A stretch of 7,065 nucleotides of DNA. It comes from an uncultured Archangium sp. Lineage in GTDB: Bacteria > Myxococcota > Myxococcia > Myxococcales > Myxococcaceae. Below, piece after piece: positions 5,830 to 7,065 of this stretch (position 1 is the first letter of the stretch; each line of letters begins with the position of its first letter). A program made the translations under genes and the position numbers. A model generated the notes under the pieces. The model made no database searches, was not told the origin of the DNA, and saw only the letters and a program-made list of their open reading frames with translations. The DNA is taken from NCBI GenBank assembly GCA_946479335.1, contig CAMLFP010000297.1, forward strand, positions 1 through 7,065, given 5' to 3'.

Positions 5830-7065
5830 ATGATGGCCGCGCCAGTGGAGAACCCGCATCACATGCCGCCGATGGACCCTCTCATCGGCGCCCGCGTCGG
5901 CGAGTACGAGATTGTGGAGGCAGTGGGCGAGGGCGGCATGGGCGTCGTGTACCGGGCCATCCAGCCGCTCATCAAAAAGCGCGTAGCGGTGAAGGTGCTC
6001 AAGCCCTCGGTGGCGACCGACGAGGTGCAGGTGCGGCGCCTCATCACCGAGGCCGAGGCGGTCAACGCCATCGGTCACCGCGGCATCATCGACATCTTCT
6101 CGCTGGGCACGCTGCCCGACGGGCGGCCGTACGTGGTGATGGAGTACCTCGACGGCGAGGCCCTCGACCTCTGGCTGCAGAAGCAGCCGGGCGGGCGGGT
6201 GACGGTGCCGGTCGCGCTCGAGCTGCTGGTGGAGATGTGCGCGCCGCTGGCCGCCGCGCATCGCGCGAACGTCATCCACCGCGACCTCAAGCCGTCGAAC
6301 GTCTTCATCTGCAACCAGGCCGACGGCACGCACTTCATCAAGCTGCTCGACTTCGGGCTGGCGAAGCGCGCGATGTCGCTCGACGGCAGCACCAAGCAGA
6401 CCAGCCAGGCCACGGTGGCCGGCACGCCCGACTACATGGCGCCGGAGCAGGCGCGCGGGCTCGACGTCTCGCCGCGCAGCGACCTCTATTCGCTGGGCAT
6501 CATCGCCTTCGAGCTGCTGACCGGCCGCGTGCCGTTTCAGGGCGCGACCCCGATGGACGTGATGGTGGCGCACGTCGGCCAGCCGCCGCCGCAGCCGCGC
6601 GACCTGGAGCCCTCCATCCCCGAGTCGTTGAACGAGCTGCTGCTGCGCATGCTGGCCAAGCCGGCCGAGGCGCGCCCGCAGAGCGCCGAAGAGGTGCGCG
6701 CGGCCTTCGAGGCCATCATGGACCAGCTCGGGGTGCCGCGGTCGCGGCCCTCGGGGGAGTTCCAGGCGCTGCCGTCGCCGTCGGCGCCGAACACGTTGAG
6801 CTCCAGCGCGACGCCCGCGCCCGCGCCGCTGGTGGCGCCGCCGCCCGACGAGGAGCCGCCCGTGGTGGCCGGCGCTGCACTGCAGGAGCCGCCTCCGGAG
6901 CCATCGCTGGCGCCTCCGCCGGCTTCGCCTGTCGACGAGGAGCCGCTGGTGCTGCCGTCGCGGCGGCGCGTGTGGCCGTTCTTGCTGCTGGCGCTGGGGG
7001 TGGTGGTGCCCGTCGTCGCGTACGTCGCGCTGCAGCCGCCCGCCGAGGAGACGCCGCCGGCGGTC
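5830..7065 (+). CDS. Membrane-anchored Ser/Thr protein kinase (Hanks type), C-terminus outside window
   Basis: An open frame of 412 codons with no stop before the right edge. Counting from ATG 5830, the kinase domain spans about 25-300: Gly-rich loop 'GEGGMGVVY' at 33-41, ATP-binding K55 in 'VAVKVLK', C-helix E74, catalytic loop 'HRDLKPSN' at 150-157 (D152, N157), 'DFG' at 174-176, activation loop with T191, T195 and T199, 'YMAPEQ' at 202-207 and 'SDLYSLG' at 217-223. All catalytic residues are present and the HRD arginine marks a kinase activated by loop phosphorylation. A Pro/Ala/Glu-rich linker (about 303-375) leads to the basic stop 'SRRR' and one membrane helix (382-401), so the kinase faces the cytosol and the missing C-terminus would be periplasmic. 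The start is uncertain: ATG 5830, 5833, 5863 and 5872 are all in frame and none has a good RBS. Substrate unknown. Confidence 0.93.
   Translation, partial: MMAAPVENPHHMPPMDPLIGARVGEYEIVEAVGEGGMGVVYRAIQPLIKKRVAVKVLKPSVATDEVQVRRLITEAEAVNAIGHRGIIDIFSLGTLPDGRPYVVMEYLDGEALDLWLQKQPGGRVTVPVALELLVEMCAPLAAAHRANVIHRDLKPSNVFICNQADGTHFIKLLDFGLAKRAMSLDGSTKQTSQATVAGTPDYMAPEQARGLDVSPRSDLYSLGIIAFELLTGRVPFQGATPMDVMVAHVGQPPPQPRDLEPSIPESLNELLLRMLAKPAEARPQSAEEVRAAFEAIMDQLGVPRSRPSGEFQALPSPSAPNTLSSSATPAPAPLVAPPPDEEPPVVAGAALQEPPPEPSLAPPPASPVDEEPLVLPSRRRVWPFLLLALGVVVPVVAYVALQPPAEETPPAV

Noticed and set aside
5290..6573. Long minus-strand open frame (427 codons) across tmk, the lipoprotein and the kinase
   Set aside because: It is antisense to three well-supported genes, is rich in His, Arg and Leu as expected for an antisense frame in high-GC DNA, and has no family motif.

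Overview
The window is GC-rich DNA with strong G/C bias at third codon positions. It combines a Hanks-type Ser/Thr kinase with a Pro/Ala-rich juxtamembrane linker, TPR proteins, a cysteine-rich lipoprotein and a dTMP kinase with a 'TREPTDGPWGRKIRE'-type segment. This mix suggests a myxobacterium or relative (Myxococcota); that is an inference from gene style, not from a marker gene. Seven protein genes are supported. No tRNA, rRNA, CRISPR array, insertion sequence or prophage gene is seen.

Layout, left to right: (1) minus strand, 1-1176: the N-terminal 392 residues of a large TPR/beta-sandwich protein of the kind that often precedes DUF3857/transglutaminase domains in myxobacteria; it runs off the left edge. 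(2) A divergent 88-bp gap holds a perfect 9-bp inverted repeat that could occlude the ribosome binding site of gene 1. (3) Plus strand, 1265-1858: a Uma2 (DUF820) PD-(D/E)XK-like protein. (4) Minus strand, 1859-2251: a small exported coiled-coil protein whose stop codon abuts the Uma2 stop with no base between. (5) A 287-bp gap, 2252-2538, with no convincing gene but three dyad-symmetric elements. (6) Minus strand, 2539-3774: a TPR protein with a C-terminal DUF1444 (YtpQ-like) region. (7) Plus strand, 3866-4870: NAD-type isocitrate dehydrogenase, whose stop overlaps the start of (8) tmk (dTMP kinase, 4867-5454) by 4 bp. (9) Minus strand, 5448-5732: a small lipoprotein with ten cysteines besides the lipobox Cys, overlapping the end of tmk by 7 bp. 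(10) Plus strand, 5830 to the right edge: a membrane-anchored Ser/Thr kinase, sensor part not in view, divergent from the lipoprotein across a 97-bp gap that contains a 9-bp-arm inverted repeat.

The only clear operon is icd-tmk, which joins a TCA-cycle step to dTTP synthesis through apparent translational coupling. The other genes are single units in alternating orientation, and several are packed end to end. Nothing here makes up a recognisable multi-gene defence, mobile or biosynthetic system. The most notable points are the putative RBS-masking hairpin before gene 1, the structured gap at 2252-2538, the TPR-DUF1444 fusion, the icd-tmk coupling, and the lipoprotein/kinase divergent pair with its candidate operator.
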